From positions 62,001 to 126,000 of the forward strand of contig FOSY01000008.1 of NCBI GenBank assembly GCA_900114405.1: a stretch of 64,000 nt of DNA, written 5' to 3'. This DNA is from Lachnospiraceae bacterium KH1T2 (GTDB taxonomy: Bacteria > Bacillota > Clostridia > Lachnospirales > Lachnospiraceae). The stretch's first letter is position 1. Every line of letters starts with the position of its first letter. The position numbers and the translations under genes were made by a program. Positions 28,487 through 36,385 of the stretch are shown piece after piece. The notes beneath the pieces were generated by a model. That model saw nothing but the letters and a program-made list of their open reading frames with translations, was not told the DNA's origin and searched no databases.

Positions 28487-29200
28487 TCACTCCTGAAGGC
28501 TGTTAAAAATGCGCTCAACTCTTTTATAATTATTCTGATTCAAAATATCCCAGTCCATAAGATTATCTAATTTCTTGGTAGTCAATATCATCTCGTCTTT
28601 TTCAATGTAGTCAATAAGCTTTTGATTTTCCAAAAATTTCAGGATATGATATAAAAAGCCTTCCTTAGTCGTTCTTGAACGATTTCCGTTTTTATCCGAT
28701 TTTAAGGCTTCATAAGCTTCCATCATTGGGAAAAAAGCCACCTCATAGTTCTGTTGATCCTCTTCACTATATCGTTCACAACCTTCCCGTAATCGCTGTG
28801 AAATTATATTTTGGAACTCTCCCAGTTTTATGTATTCACGCGTTTTACTGCTTGCACCTTTACCTTCATAAAATTCCATAAGCAGCAACAATATAACAAA
28901 TTGTGATAAATAATAGTCCTTATCAGTTGCCTGCGATTTGCATAAGGTCTGCTTTAACTCCGTCTTCGAAAAACCCAGATAGTAGTTATCCTCTTTAGGG
29001 ATTAAATATAATACACTTCCATACCTTTCAACACGGCTGTCTGCCGCCTCTCCCTGACTTTTTACCAGGTTTTGAATATTTTCACTTTCAACATAAGCAT
29101 TATAAAGTCCAGGCTCTTTTTCTTCTTCCAATGTATGATTCTTCAACAGATTATAAAAAATTTCCTGACTTTTTCTGATTTCTTCAAATTCATATGCCAT
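28487..29200 (-). CDS. jetB: Wadjet JetB, MukE-like subunit
   Basis: The 237-residue, mostly helical protein sits between the kleisin and the SMC gene, where MukE/KITE-like subunits are encoded. It ends in a winged-helix-like segment (EGFLYHILKFLENQKLIDYI). It should bind the kleisin JetA and DNA as part of the motor. By memory it resembles the DUF6063 group; I could not verify this. It begins 3 bases after jetA (TAAATG) and ends 3 bases before jetC. The call rests on position and fold pattern more than on motifs. Confidence 0.8.
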   Translation of the reverse strand: MAYEFEEIRKSQEIFYNLLKNHTLEEEKEPGLYNAYVESENIQNLVKSQGEAADSRVERYGSVLYLIPKEDNYYLGFSKTELKQTLCKSQATDKDYYLSQFVILLLLMEFYEGKGASSKTREYIKLGEFQNIISQRLREGCERYSEEDQQNYEVAFFPMMEAYEALKSDKNGNRSRTTKEGFLYHILKFLENQKLIDYIEKDEMILTTKKLDNLMDWDILNQNNYKRVERIFNSLQE

Positions 29201-29203
29201 TTA

Positions 29204-30820
29204 TTATTCCTCTATAATAGAAAGTCTGACTTCCGTACACTTGATATTTCGTAAATTTCCATCTGCATCCTTGACATTTTTAAATATGACATTATCAGCC
29301 TCAGGCATTTTCTCAACTGTCAACGCTTTCACTCGATTATTTTTATCAACGTCTTCCAATATTTCCAAAAGCATGTAATTTAGTTCAAAGACCTCACTAC
29401 CGTCATCCAGCACATTTTTTCTTTCATCTCTGATTGCTTCTATATCGATATTATGCGCTCGTATCAGTTCGACCATTATTTCCTTAAAAACGTCTGTATT
29501 AGGTATAAGCTTCAAACATTCTGAAGTATCTTTCTCAACTCTTTCCTGTATATCTGAAAGCGTCATACAATGCATTTCGAGAAGTTTATCAATTATAAAG
29601 CGCAGCGATATCTCATATACTTTTCTCTTTTCAAGTCGCTGCCTCTCCTGCTCTGCTTCCCACTCCTTTTCATCAAAATCGATATCCTCAGTCACACTCT
29701 CTTCCACATTTTTCCTTATAATTTTATGCGGTCTCAATGTCCATTTAAGATTATAAATCTTCGAAATATCTGAGCACATGAGCGGTGCAAAAAGCAAATT
29801 AAGATTTTCCAAAGCCTCGGGCTTTTCCAAAATTTTCTCATATACATCGCTTCTAAGAGAAAAGCGCTTTATCAACGCCACTTGCGAAAGTTCTTCAAGT
29901 TCTTTGCTGTAAAGCTGCTTCAAATCCATATGCTTACTCAGTATCATTTGATGCTCTTCTATAACTTTTCCAAGATAATCACTTATTACCTTAAGATTTC
30001 TTAACTTTTCAGCATCTTCCAGGGATAAACTTGCAATTTGAATTTCCTGCTCTTCATACTCCCTTATGCGCGTATTTACAAGTTCCTTGTAACCTTGAAA
30101 TTTATCCTTTGTCTCCCGTATAGTACTCAAGTTTTCTTCTAACGTCTGCCTGTACTCATCTACCGAATACTCCAACGCATTCTTCCTGATCCTATACATA
30201 GCCTCCATTATTTTCTGATACTGCATCCGTATATTTTGGAAAATTGTTCTGATATTTTCAACAGCCTTATCATAACTTTGCTTTTCCAAATGCATTTTAA
30301 ATATCATTTCTTGTATTGGGATTTGTAGATTTTTTTCTACCTCAAGAGTTGCCAATAAAAGATTATAGCCATCATCAGTAAGCATATAAGATGTCCGCCT
30401 TACATCATGCTCAGTGTAGACTATTTTATTTCGAACATATCTGATATAGATAGAATGATATATTCCTTCTGAATAATCATAACCATCAAAAGACATCTGT
30501 TTTCCTTCATTAGATAATATCGAATTCACGATAAATTCCGCAAGTGAATTACATTCTTCATAATTTAATGCCTTCTTGTAATGAAGATTATTTATATCAT
30601 CAATAAAGCTCGCTATGTCATCTATAGTACATGCTTCCTCTATAAGCGACTTCTCCATTATAAAAAGAAGTACCGAAAAAACAATATTTATCCTCTCATC
30701 TTCACCTGTGAACTCATACTCATTCCATGAAGTTTTGGATATTATGCTGCGGATAAGAATAGCATATAATCCAACATTTTTCATACGCTTGGGAAAAGAG
30801 TTCAAAAAATCATACTGCAT
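29204..30820 (-). CDS. jetA: Wadjet JetA, MukF-like kleisin
   Basis: The 538-residue protein has a helical, winged-helix-like N-terminal ~150 residues (YMLTDDGYNLLLATLEVEK), a long coiled region (about 195-310, rich in E, K, R) and a C-terminal helical part, the plan of MukF-type kleisins that bridge the two ATPase heads. By memory it belongs with the DUF5716/JetA group. The start chosen is the ATG at 30820, 8 bases after GGTGG; a longer in-frame TTG start overlaps the jetD stop. It has no enzymatic motifs, consistent with a structural subunit. Confidence 0.82.
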   Translation of the reverse strand: MQYDFLNSFPKRMKNVGLYAILIRSIISKTSWNEYEFTGEDERINIVFSVLLFIMEKSLIEEACTIDDIASFIDDINNLHYKKALNYEECNSLAEFIVNSILSNEGKQMSFDGYDYSEGIYHSIYIRYVRNKIVYTEHDVRRTSYMLTDDGYNLLLATLEVEKNLQIPIQEMIFKMHLEKQSYDKAVENIRTIFQNIRMQYQKIMEAMYRIRKNALEYSVDEYRQTLEENLSTIRETKDKFQGYKELVNTRIREYEEQEIQIASLSLEDAEKLRNLKVISDYLGKVIEEHQMILSKHMDLKQLYSKELEELSQVALIKRFSLRSDVYEKILEKPEALENLNLLFAPLMCSDISKIYNLKWTLRPHKIIRKNVEESVTEDIDFDEKEWEAEQERQRLEKRKVYEISLRFIIDKLLEMHCMTLSDIQERVEKDTSECLKLIPNTDVFKEIMVELIRAHNIDIEAIRDERKNVLDDGSEVFELNYMLLEILEDVDKNNRVKALTVEKMPEADNVIFKNVKDADGNLRNIKCTEVRLSIIEE

Positions 30821-30834
30821 GCAGATACCACCAT

Positions 30835-31839
30835 TCAATAATCTATAATCGATAGCTTTTCTTGCGGCACATACTTGCCGCTTTCCAAGATATTTTTCAT
30901 TTTCTCAGCAATGGTCCCATCAAAAAAGCTAAAAAAATATGTATCTATGTTTCTATTTTGAAGCTGCTTTGAATTTGGAAGTTCATCTATCTTAATATTT
31001 GATATCAACTCTGTATAAGCTTCTATAAACGGCACTATATTCAAACTATCCTTAAACCTATCTGTAAAAGATTCGAAAATGCCTATCCCCTCATAGTCAA
31101 GGTCACCATAATAATAAAATACATTGCTTGAATCTTTTAAATAATCCTCAGCAAAAACATCAAACCCAGTAAAGAAAGCATTAACTCGCTTTCCACCACC
31201 ATAAATCAACGTTGAAAATTTTTTTCCTAAAATATCATTTCTGCCAGACATCAGCCTTTTTCTCATGCCATAAAAAGGATCAAGATTTTCCAAGACCAAT
31301 ATATTTTGTGGTCTTGCTTTATCCATAGAAAAATATACCAGAGGCTCTGTCGTATGGTATACATTCAATTTATCGACTGAAATACCGCAATGCCTCAGCA
31401 CCGAAACTGCCGAAACCGTATCTCTCTGACCATGTCCTGATAGAAATTTTTCTTTTTTCCATATAGCATAACTTCGTTCATTTTCTGAAACTGTAATTTT
31501 TAATTCATTCGCACTTTTTTCCAGATATTTACTCAAGGCAATGACATATTCTCTCTCTTTCGCATAGATTTCCGGATGCTGCAAATAAAATTCAGGATTT
31601 ATATCTGTTGATAATTTATACTTAAGCTCATCTATATATTCAGAATAATCTATTTCCTTATCAGATATCCAAAAAGCTCTGAACATAGCAGGCTTTTTGC
31701 CATTAGTTCCAGACGCTTTTATAGGCGATATACTACCTTCATCTATTAATTTTTTTATGTAGTCAAATTCTTCCTGATAATTTGCAAATTTTTTCTTTCC
31801 GATTACCTCATCATATGTTGCCTTGTGCTTCTTTGCCAT
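30835..31839 (-). CDS. jetD: Wadjet JetD, TOPRIM nuclease
   Basis: The 334-residue protein has an N-terminal DNA-binding-like region (to ~150) and a C-terminal TOPRIM domain related to topoisomerase VI/Spo11 nucleases. The metal-binding residues are visible as VLENLD (Glu184) and YYGDLDYEG (Asp246, Asp248). In characterised Wadjet complexes JetD cuts circular plasmid DNA once the SMC motor has extruded it. Being first in the operon (D-A-B-C) matches the gene order I recall for a type III-like subtype. CGAGG precedes the ATG. The AAA/PD-(D/E)XK gene ends 52 bases upstream, so read-through from its promoter is possible. Confidence 0.9.
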   Translation of the reverse strand: MAKKHKATYDEVIGKKKFANYQEEFDYIKKLIDEGSISPIKASGTNGKKPAMFRAFWISDKEIDYSEYIDELKYKLSTDINPEFYLQHPEIYAKEREYVIALSKYLEKSANELKITVSENERSYAIWKKEKFLSGHGQRDTVSAVSVLRHCGISVDKLNVYHTTEPLVYFSMDKARPQNILVLENLDPFYGMRKRLMSGRNDILGKKFSTLIYGGGKRVNAFFTGFDVFAEDYLKDSSNVFYYYGDLDYEGIGIFESFTDRFKDSLNIVPFIEAYTELISNIKIDELPNSKQLQNRNIDTYFFSFFDGTIAEKMKNILESGKYVPQEKLSIIDY

Positions 31840-31891
31840 ACGTACCTCGATGTGATGATCATTTTATTTACTTTGAGATCTATACATATTC

Positions 31892-33547
31892 TTAAGCTTT
31901 TTCTATCACGCAACTGTGATGCTTAAATTCAGGGCTTTCATTCTTTATTGTTCTGTCGTAATTTATCCCTACAAGTATCAGATTATCCTTATAGTGCTCA
32001 AGCCTTTCCGGATAATTTCTCTCATGTATCTGTGTTATCGCCGTCACCGCGTCTTTATTATACTTAAGTTCTATCAATATCGCCGGCTTATCCGGTACTT
32101 TGGGGATATAGACCAGGTCAGCATATCCCTTTCCCGTATCCAGTTCCGGTATCACCGTATAGTACTCCTGCGCACTGTAATACGCCAGTCTGATGCTATA
32201 GCTCAGTGCCTCTTCACTATTATAAGTTCTATTTCCGGCTTTATCATGCGCAGCTTCTATCAACTCCGCAACCTTTTTCTCATCACAGTTCCACGTAGCT
32301 TCCAATAACTTTCTGGAATTCTCTAATGCTCTGAACGTTACTACCCATTCCCTTGACCCGGTAGACGCCTTAAATACCTGCAGTACTTCCTTATTCGGTA
32401 TGAATACTTCTCCTGTTTCCTTATCATAGCCTAGATAACCTAGATGGATCAGCATCGTCAGGATATCATCCTTCGTGTTAAAGGTTGTCATATCATTCTG
32501 ATATGTCGTCACATCTACCTTTATCCTCCCTCCATCCATCAGAATGGCTACATCTTCTTTGAGTCCGTCGAAATTCCAGTCGATGTACTGTCTCAATGCT
32601 TCGTAGGTCTCTGTATCATTCCAATAATTAGAAATCACTCCACTTCGAATCGCCTTTACTACTGATAAAGGACTATACAATCTATATTTTTCAGCCTCTG
32701 GAGATTTTCCGGTTTCTTCCAGAATCTCATGATTCGGATCCGGAGGTACTATTCCACTGACCCTATACCCATCATACCATTCATTATAATCTTCAAATTT
32801 TCTCCCATAACTCTTGCATAACCCATAGACTTCCTCTCTTGTAAATCCCGTATACGGTGCAAGCTGCATGGGCTGTATGATCGAATATTCATCAAACATA
32901 TTTAGCGCTGAATGCTTTCCATACTTCTTTATAGGCAGGATTCCCGTCATATATGCAAGTGCTGCATATTCCTTATCCTTAAGCCAGTCTCTTAGAAAAT
33001 CAAGATAGAGCTTCTGCCCTTCCTTGTCTTCTTTATACTCTCTAAATATTGCATCCCATTCATCTATGATTATGACAAACTGCGTGTTATTTTCAGCATA
33101 GCAATCCTGCATTGACTGGATCAGATCTTCCTTGTCGAAATAATCCACGTCAGGATATTCTTTTATCAGCTCCCTCAACACAAGTTTGCTCATTCTTTTT
33201 ATACACGCCTCAACAGAATTTCCTCTCTTGAAAAAATCCGTCATGACTAAACGTATAACATCATACTTTCCCAGATATCTGTCCCAAGGCTCATTTTCGT
33301 TTGTCTCTTTGCTTATCTTGCATCCCTCAAAAAGCTCTCTGCTCTCAGCATTTTTTCCATAATAAGCACACAGCATGTCTGCTGCCATTGATTTTCCAAA
33401 TCGTCTGGGTCTTGATACACAAACATACTTCTGTTTTGTTCTTACAACAGAATTTAGAAAACTAATCATTTCAGTCTTATCTATATAAATATCAGAATTT
33501 ATCGCCTCACTGAATGCATAACTTCCCGGATTTAGATATATTCCCAT
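31892..33547 (-). CDS. AAA ATPase with C-terminal PD-(D/E)XK nuclease-like domain
   Basis: The 551-residue protein belongs to the large AAA-ATPase_like/DUF1703 family. It begins MGIYLNPG and shows Walker A-like SRPRRFGKSMAADML (~44-58), Walker B-like FVIIIDEWDAI, a helical lid and C-terminal PD-(D/E)XK motifs GYADLVYIPK and AILIELKYNK (D, then ExK). These proteins are numerous in gut and rumen clostridia and have no settled role. The intact nuclease motif and its place directly upstream of the Wadjet operon make a defence role possible but unproven. A second, truncated paralogue lies at 38571-38774. Confidence 0.85.
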   Translation of the reverse strand: MGIYLNPGSYAFSEAINSDIYIDKTEMISFLNSVVRTKQKYVCVSRPRRFGKSMAADMLCAYYGKNAESRELFEGCKISKETNENEPWDRYLGKYDVIRLVMTDFFKRGNSVEACIKRMSKLVLRELIKEYPDVDYFDKEDLIQSMQDCYAENNTQFVIIIDEWDAIFREYKEDKEGQKLYLDFLRDWLKDKEYAALAYMTGILPIKKYGKHSALNMFDEYSIIQPMQLAPYTGFTREEVYGLCKSYGRKFEDYNEWYDGYRVSGIVPPDPNHEILEETGKSPEAEKYRLYSPLSVVKAIRSGVISNYWNDTETYEALRQYIDWNFDGLKEDVAILMDGGRIKVDVTTYQNDMTTFNTKDDILTMLIHLGYLGYDKETGEVFIPNKEVLQVFKASTGSREWVVTFRALENSRKLLEATWNCDEKKVAELIEAAHDKAGNRTYNSEEALSYSIRLAYYSAQEYYTVIPELDTGKGYADLVYIPKVPDKPAILIELKYNKDAVTAITQIHERNYPERLEHYKDNLILVGINYDRTIKNESPEFKHHSCVIEKA

Positions 33548-33611
33548 CTATAAAAACCTCACATTCATCTGTCAAACTTAACACTGCTGTGCCTTTTTGC
33601 TCATTAAGTTA

Positions 33612-33640
33612 ATTGTATGGCAAAAGCTCATTCAAAGCAA
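33612..33640 (-). promoter_or_regulatory. Promoter of the AAA/PD-(D/E)XK gene
   Basis: On the minus strand, TTGCTT (33640-33635), a 17-base spacer and TACAAT (33617-33612) lie about 65 bases before the start codon. It may also serve the Wadjet operon downstream, since no strong promoter was seen at 31840-31891. Confidence 0.45.
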
Positions 33641-33671
33641 GATATAGTACAATTTTCCATATTGACATACA

Positions 33672-33699
33672 TTTACTTCAAGAACAAATGTGCTATAAT
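33672..33699 (+). promoter_or_regulatory. Promoter of the Rpn-like gene, extended -10
   Basis: TTTACT (33672-33677), a 16-base spacer and TGCTATAAT (extended -10 with a perfect TATAAT at 33694-33699). AAGGAG at 33718-33723 serves the ATG at 33729. Confidence 0.6.
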
Positions 33700-33728
33700 A
33701 AGTGTAGTATTACTGTCAAGGAGCGACC

Positions 33729-34021
33729 ATGGAAACTGATAACTATTTATCTGATGCTGTTAAATTAGCAGCCCCAAAAGCAAAGTATGATCATCAAGTA
33801 AAGCGTATACTTGCCAATAAAAATATAAGTGCTCATATTTTGCAAAGTACTGTTGAAGAGTTCAATGGTTGGGACATCGAAGATATTAAAAAATGTATTC
33901 AAAGTGATTTACAGATTTCAAAATATCCCGACTGTGACCTTCCCAAAGTTATTACAGGCTTGCCGAACGAAGCTATCGAAGAAGACGCCAGTTATTCCTT
34001 TTATCAAAATCTTCGCAGAAA
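33729..34021 (+). pseudogene. Rpn-like nuclease/transposase, N-terminal half (interrupted)
   Basis: About 97 codons of an Rpn-family (PD-(D/E)XK nuclease family transposase) gene are left: KYDHQVKRILANKNISAHIL, VEEFNGWDIEDIKKCIQ and VITGLPNEAI match the usual start of these clostridial proteins. The frame then enters the left hairpin of a TnpB element and stops at 34046. The C-terminal half resumes at 35562 after the element. The join appears to lack some 20-30 codons that relatives have between these halves, so a small deletion may have accompanied insertion. The strong promoter and ribosome binding site are still in place. Confidence 0.75.
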
Positions 34022-34195
34022 ACCCCTACCTCTAAGCAAAGCGTAGGTAGGGGATGAATGCGTTTGTTCAAAAAATATTAAAAGTAACAGATTTTACTAA
34101 CTTTTTACTATATATCTATATTTTTAGTAAAATATATGTATATGATATACATACAGGGAATTCTACTCCTAAGTCTATGAAAGGAGAAAAATTGT

Positions 34196-35446
34196 ATGTA
34201 TCTTACTGTCAAACAACAAGTAAAACACTTATCTAAGGAAGATTATTTTACTATCAAAGAGCTTTGCCATACGGCGAAGAATCTTGCTAATGAAGCTATA
34301 TATAATGTACGCCAGTATTATTTTACAGAAGGCGAGTTTCTTAAATACGAAAAGAACTATACGTTACTCAAAAATAGTCCTAATTACAAGGCTTTGAACT
34401 CAAATATGGCACAGCAGATACTTAAAGAAGTGGATGGCTCTTTCAAATCATTTTTTGGATTACTTAAACTTGCAAAACAAGGCAAATATGCTTTTAAGGA
34501 TTGTAAATTGCCTCATTATCTTCCGAAAGACGGATATACAACACTTGTGATAGGTTTTGTAAGACTCAATGGAAATAAGCTTATACTTCCATTTTCTAAC
34601 AGCTTTAAGAAATCGCACAAGTCTGTTGAAATTACGATACCACCTGTACTACTTGACAGAAAAGTTAAAGAAATACGTATTATACCTAAAGCTAACGCAA
34701 GGTTCTTTGAAATTCAGTACATCTATGAAGCTGAATATATTCAGAGAAATCTTAATACCAACAATGCACTTGCTTTGGATTTAGGAATAAATAATCTTGT
34801 AACCGCAGTCTCAAATACAGGTAAATCGTTCATCATTGATGGCAAAAAACTTAAATCTATCAATCAGTGGTTTAATAAGGAAAATGCTCGTTTGCAGTCT
34901 ATAAAGGACAAACAGCACATTGGTAAAAGAACTACTAACAGACAAAAGGCAATTGCTCGTGACCGTAATAATAAAGTCAATGATTATATGAACAAAGCTG
35001 CTCGAAAAATAATAGATTATTGTGTTGCTAACGATATAGGTACTCTTGTGGTTGGTTATAACGAAACGTTCCAGAGAAGCAGCAATATTGGCAAACAAAA
35101 TAATCAGAATTTTGTAAATATCCCTTATGGCAGGTTACGGGATAAATTTGAATATCTCTGTGAGCTAAACGGGATCAACTTTGTAAAACAGGAGGAATCC
35201 TATACATCAAAGTCTTCGTTTTGGGATAAAGATTATATACCTGTTTACAATGCAGATAACCCAAAAGAATATCAGTTTAGTGGCGACAGAATACATCGTG
35301 GTCAATATAAAACAGCAAGTGGTAAAACATTCAATGCTGATGTCAATGGAGCATTGAATATCTTACGTAAAAGTAGCGTTGTGGATCTTGATATCCTATA
35401 CGGTAGAGGCGAAGTGGACACGCCTGTAAGAATAAGGATTGCCTGA
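34196..35446 (+). CDS. tnpB: TnpB RNA-guided nuclease (IS605 OrfB)
   Basis: The 416-residue protein has an N-terminal helical/WED-like region, then a RuvC core with LALDLGINNLVTA (Asp195), VVGYNETFQRS (Glu290) and FNADVNGALNILRK (Asp382). TnpB proteins use an RNA made from the element's right end to cut DNA next to a short motif and so help the element persist. The CxxC-CxxC zinc ribbon of many TnpB proteins is missing: the segment ESYTSKSSFWDKD to SGDRIHRGQ has no cysteines, as in a known cysteine-less clade. AAAGGAG is 9 bases before the ATG. The frame is intact, so it may still be active. Confidence 0.9.
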   Translation: MYLTVKQQVKHLSKEDYFTIKELCHTAKNLANEAIYNVRQYYFTEGEFLKYEKNYTLLKNSPNYKALNSNMAQQILKEVDGSFKSFFGLLKLAKQGKYAFKDCKLPHYLPKDGYTTLVIGFVRLNGNKLILPFSNSFKKSHKSVEITIPPVLLDRKVKEIRIIPKANARFFEIQYIYEAEYIQRNLNTNNALALDLGINNLVTAVSNTGKSFIIDGKKLKSINQWFNKENARLQSIKDKQHIGKRTTNRQKAIARDRNNKVNDYMNKAARKIIDYCVANDIGTLVVGYNETFQRSSNIGKQNNQNFVNIPYGRLRDKFEYLCELNGINFVKQEESYTSKSSFWDKDYIPVYNADNPKEYQFSGDRIHRGQYKTASGKTFNADVNGALNILRKSSVVDLDILYGRGEVDTPVRIRIA

Positions 35447-35561
35447 ATATTCAGGTGGAAACTTAAATATCAAACTTCTTAAATAAGAATAAGCGGATTT
35501 ATCCGCCTATCTTTAGAAGCTCCGACTTCTAAGGCGTCAGCCGTAGGTCGGAGAGGTTCAC
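35447..35561 (+). ncRNA. Putative omega RNA scaffold of the TnpB element
   Basis: The stretch from the tnpB stop to the right end folds into two hairpins (GCGGA/TCCGC at 35493-35506 and CTCCGAC/GTCGGAG at 35520-35553) and ends in AGGTTCAC. In characterised TnpB systems the scaffold overlaps the 3' end of tnpB and reads out through the right end, so the guide would begin at about 35562 with AAATATAGAAGCTCAGCAAA, sequence of the host gene. This is inferred from family knowledge; the 5' end of the RNA was not determined. Confidence 0.55.
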
Positions 35562-36244
35562 AAATATAGAAGCTCAGCAAAGCTACACTTTAGATACCGT
35601 CCCTCGAAGTATTGTATATGCATCTCGCATGCTTTCAGGGCAACTTGGCACCGAATTCAATTCAAAACATTATGATGATGCCAAAAAAGTTTACTCCATA
35701 TGGCTTTGTTTTAATTCACCTATAAAAGATGCTGATACAATAACCGGCTATAGCATAAATCCACATGCAATATATGGTAATTGTGAAACTTTTGGATATT
35801 ATGGTACTAATCCGTTTAGGTCAAGATAGTGATACTCCAAACATAATATCCGGTGGGCATAAACTTATTAACTTACTTAAAGTTTTATTTTCTCACACAA
35901 TTTCAACTTTTGAGAAGAAAAATATTTTAACAAATACCTATAACATCAATGTAAAAAATGATTTCCTTGAGGAGGTAGACAATATGTGTAACCTAAGCGA
36001 AGGTCTTATCGAACAAGGCATAGAAAAAGGGATTGAAAAAGGGATTGAGAAAGGGATTGAGAAAGGAACCGAATTAAAAACCATTAATCTGGTAATGAAA
36101 AAATATTCAAAAGGTATAGCCCCTGAAGACATAGCAGACGACGTTGATGAAAGTATTTCAAATATCAATATCATAATCAATGCAATAAACTCTGTTGAGG
36201 GCGAAGTAACAAAAGAAAAAGTATATGCTTTGATTCATGGTTAA
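35562..36244 (+). pseudogene. Rpn-like nuclease/transposase, C-terminal half with frameshift
   Basis: The reading frame resumes at 35563 with NIEAQQSYTLDTVPRSIVYA, then LSGQLGTEFNSKHYDDAKKV and YSIWLCFN, the hallmark middle of clostridial Rpn-like proteins. At about 35765-35800 the coding signal moves to the next frame (KLLDIMVLIRLG, then HKLINLLKVLFS, DFLEEVDNMCNLSEG), so a one-base-type frameshift adds to the TnpB insertion. The C-terminal part holds four 12-base repeats encoding IEKG (36015-36066), typical of this family's tail, and ends ...EKVYALIHG. The gene is dead as a single protein, although the C-terminal fragment could be made from the ATG at 35984 (MCNLSEG). Confidence 0.75.
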
Positions 36245-36250
36245 TACAAA

Positions 36251-36290
36251 AAAAGCTATAGAACGGCACTTTGCCGATCTATAGCTTTTA
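36251..36290 (+). terminator. Terminator after the Rpn-like gene
   Basis: AAAAGCTATAGA and TCTATAGCTTTT form a perfect 12-bp stem that encloses a second CGGCA/TGCCG stem. It follows the stop codon by 10 bases. Confidence 0.8.
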
Positions 36291-36304
36291 GTCATATACA
36301 AAAT

Positions 36305-36385
36305 TTACATCCCGTATATGCAATCCTCAATTGATTCTTTCGACTCATAAAATACACATTCAAAAGCGTCTCGCCCATATAACCT
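36305..36385 (-). pseudogene. Short coding-like remnant
   Basis: On the minus strand, an open frame ending RDAFECVFYESKESIEDC-IYGM and stop reads like the tail of a real protein, but it is cut by the left end of the IS element at 36386. It does not match the tail of the AAA/PD-(D/E)XK paralogue truncated at the other end of the same IS, so the two flanks are not simply halves of one gene. The family was not recognised. Confidence 0.3.

Larger units (their letters stand above)
34022..35561 (+). mobile_element. IS200/IS605-type element carrying only tnpB
   Basis: The element lies inside the Rpn-like gene. The left end has a strong hairpin (CCCCTACCT at 34023-34031 with AGGTAGGGG at 34045-34053). 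The right end has hairpins at 35493-35506 and 35520-35553 and finishes in AGGTTCAC. No tnpA (Y1 transposase) is present, so it is of the IS1341-like, TnpB-only kind and would need TnpA in trans. There are no terminal inverted repeats or target duplications, as expected for this class. The left boundary is good to a few bases only. Extra inverted repeats lie at 34102-34132 and 34136-34152. Confidence 0.75.

Noticed and set aside
33662..33699. TTGACA at 33662 as the -35 for TATAAT at 33694
   Set aside because: The spacer would be 26 bases. TTTACT at 33672 with a 16-base spacer and the TGC extended -10 fits better.
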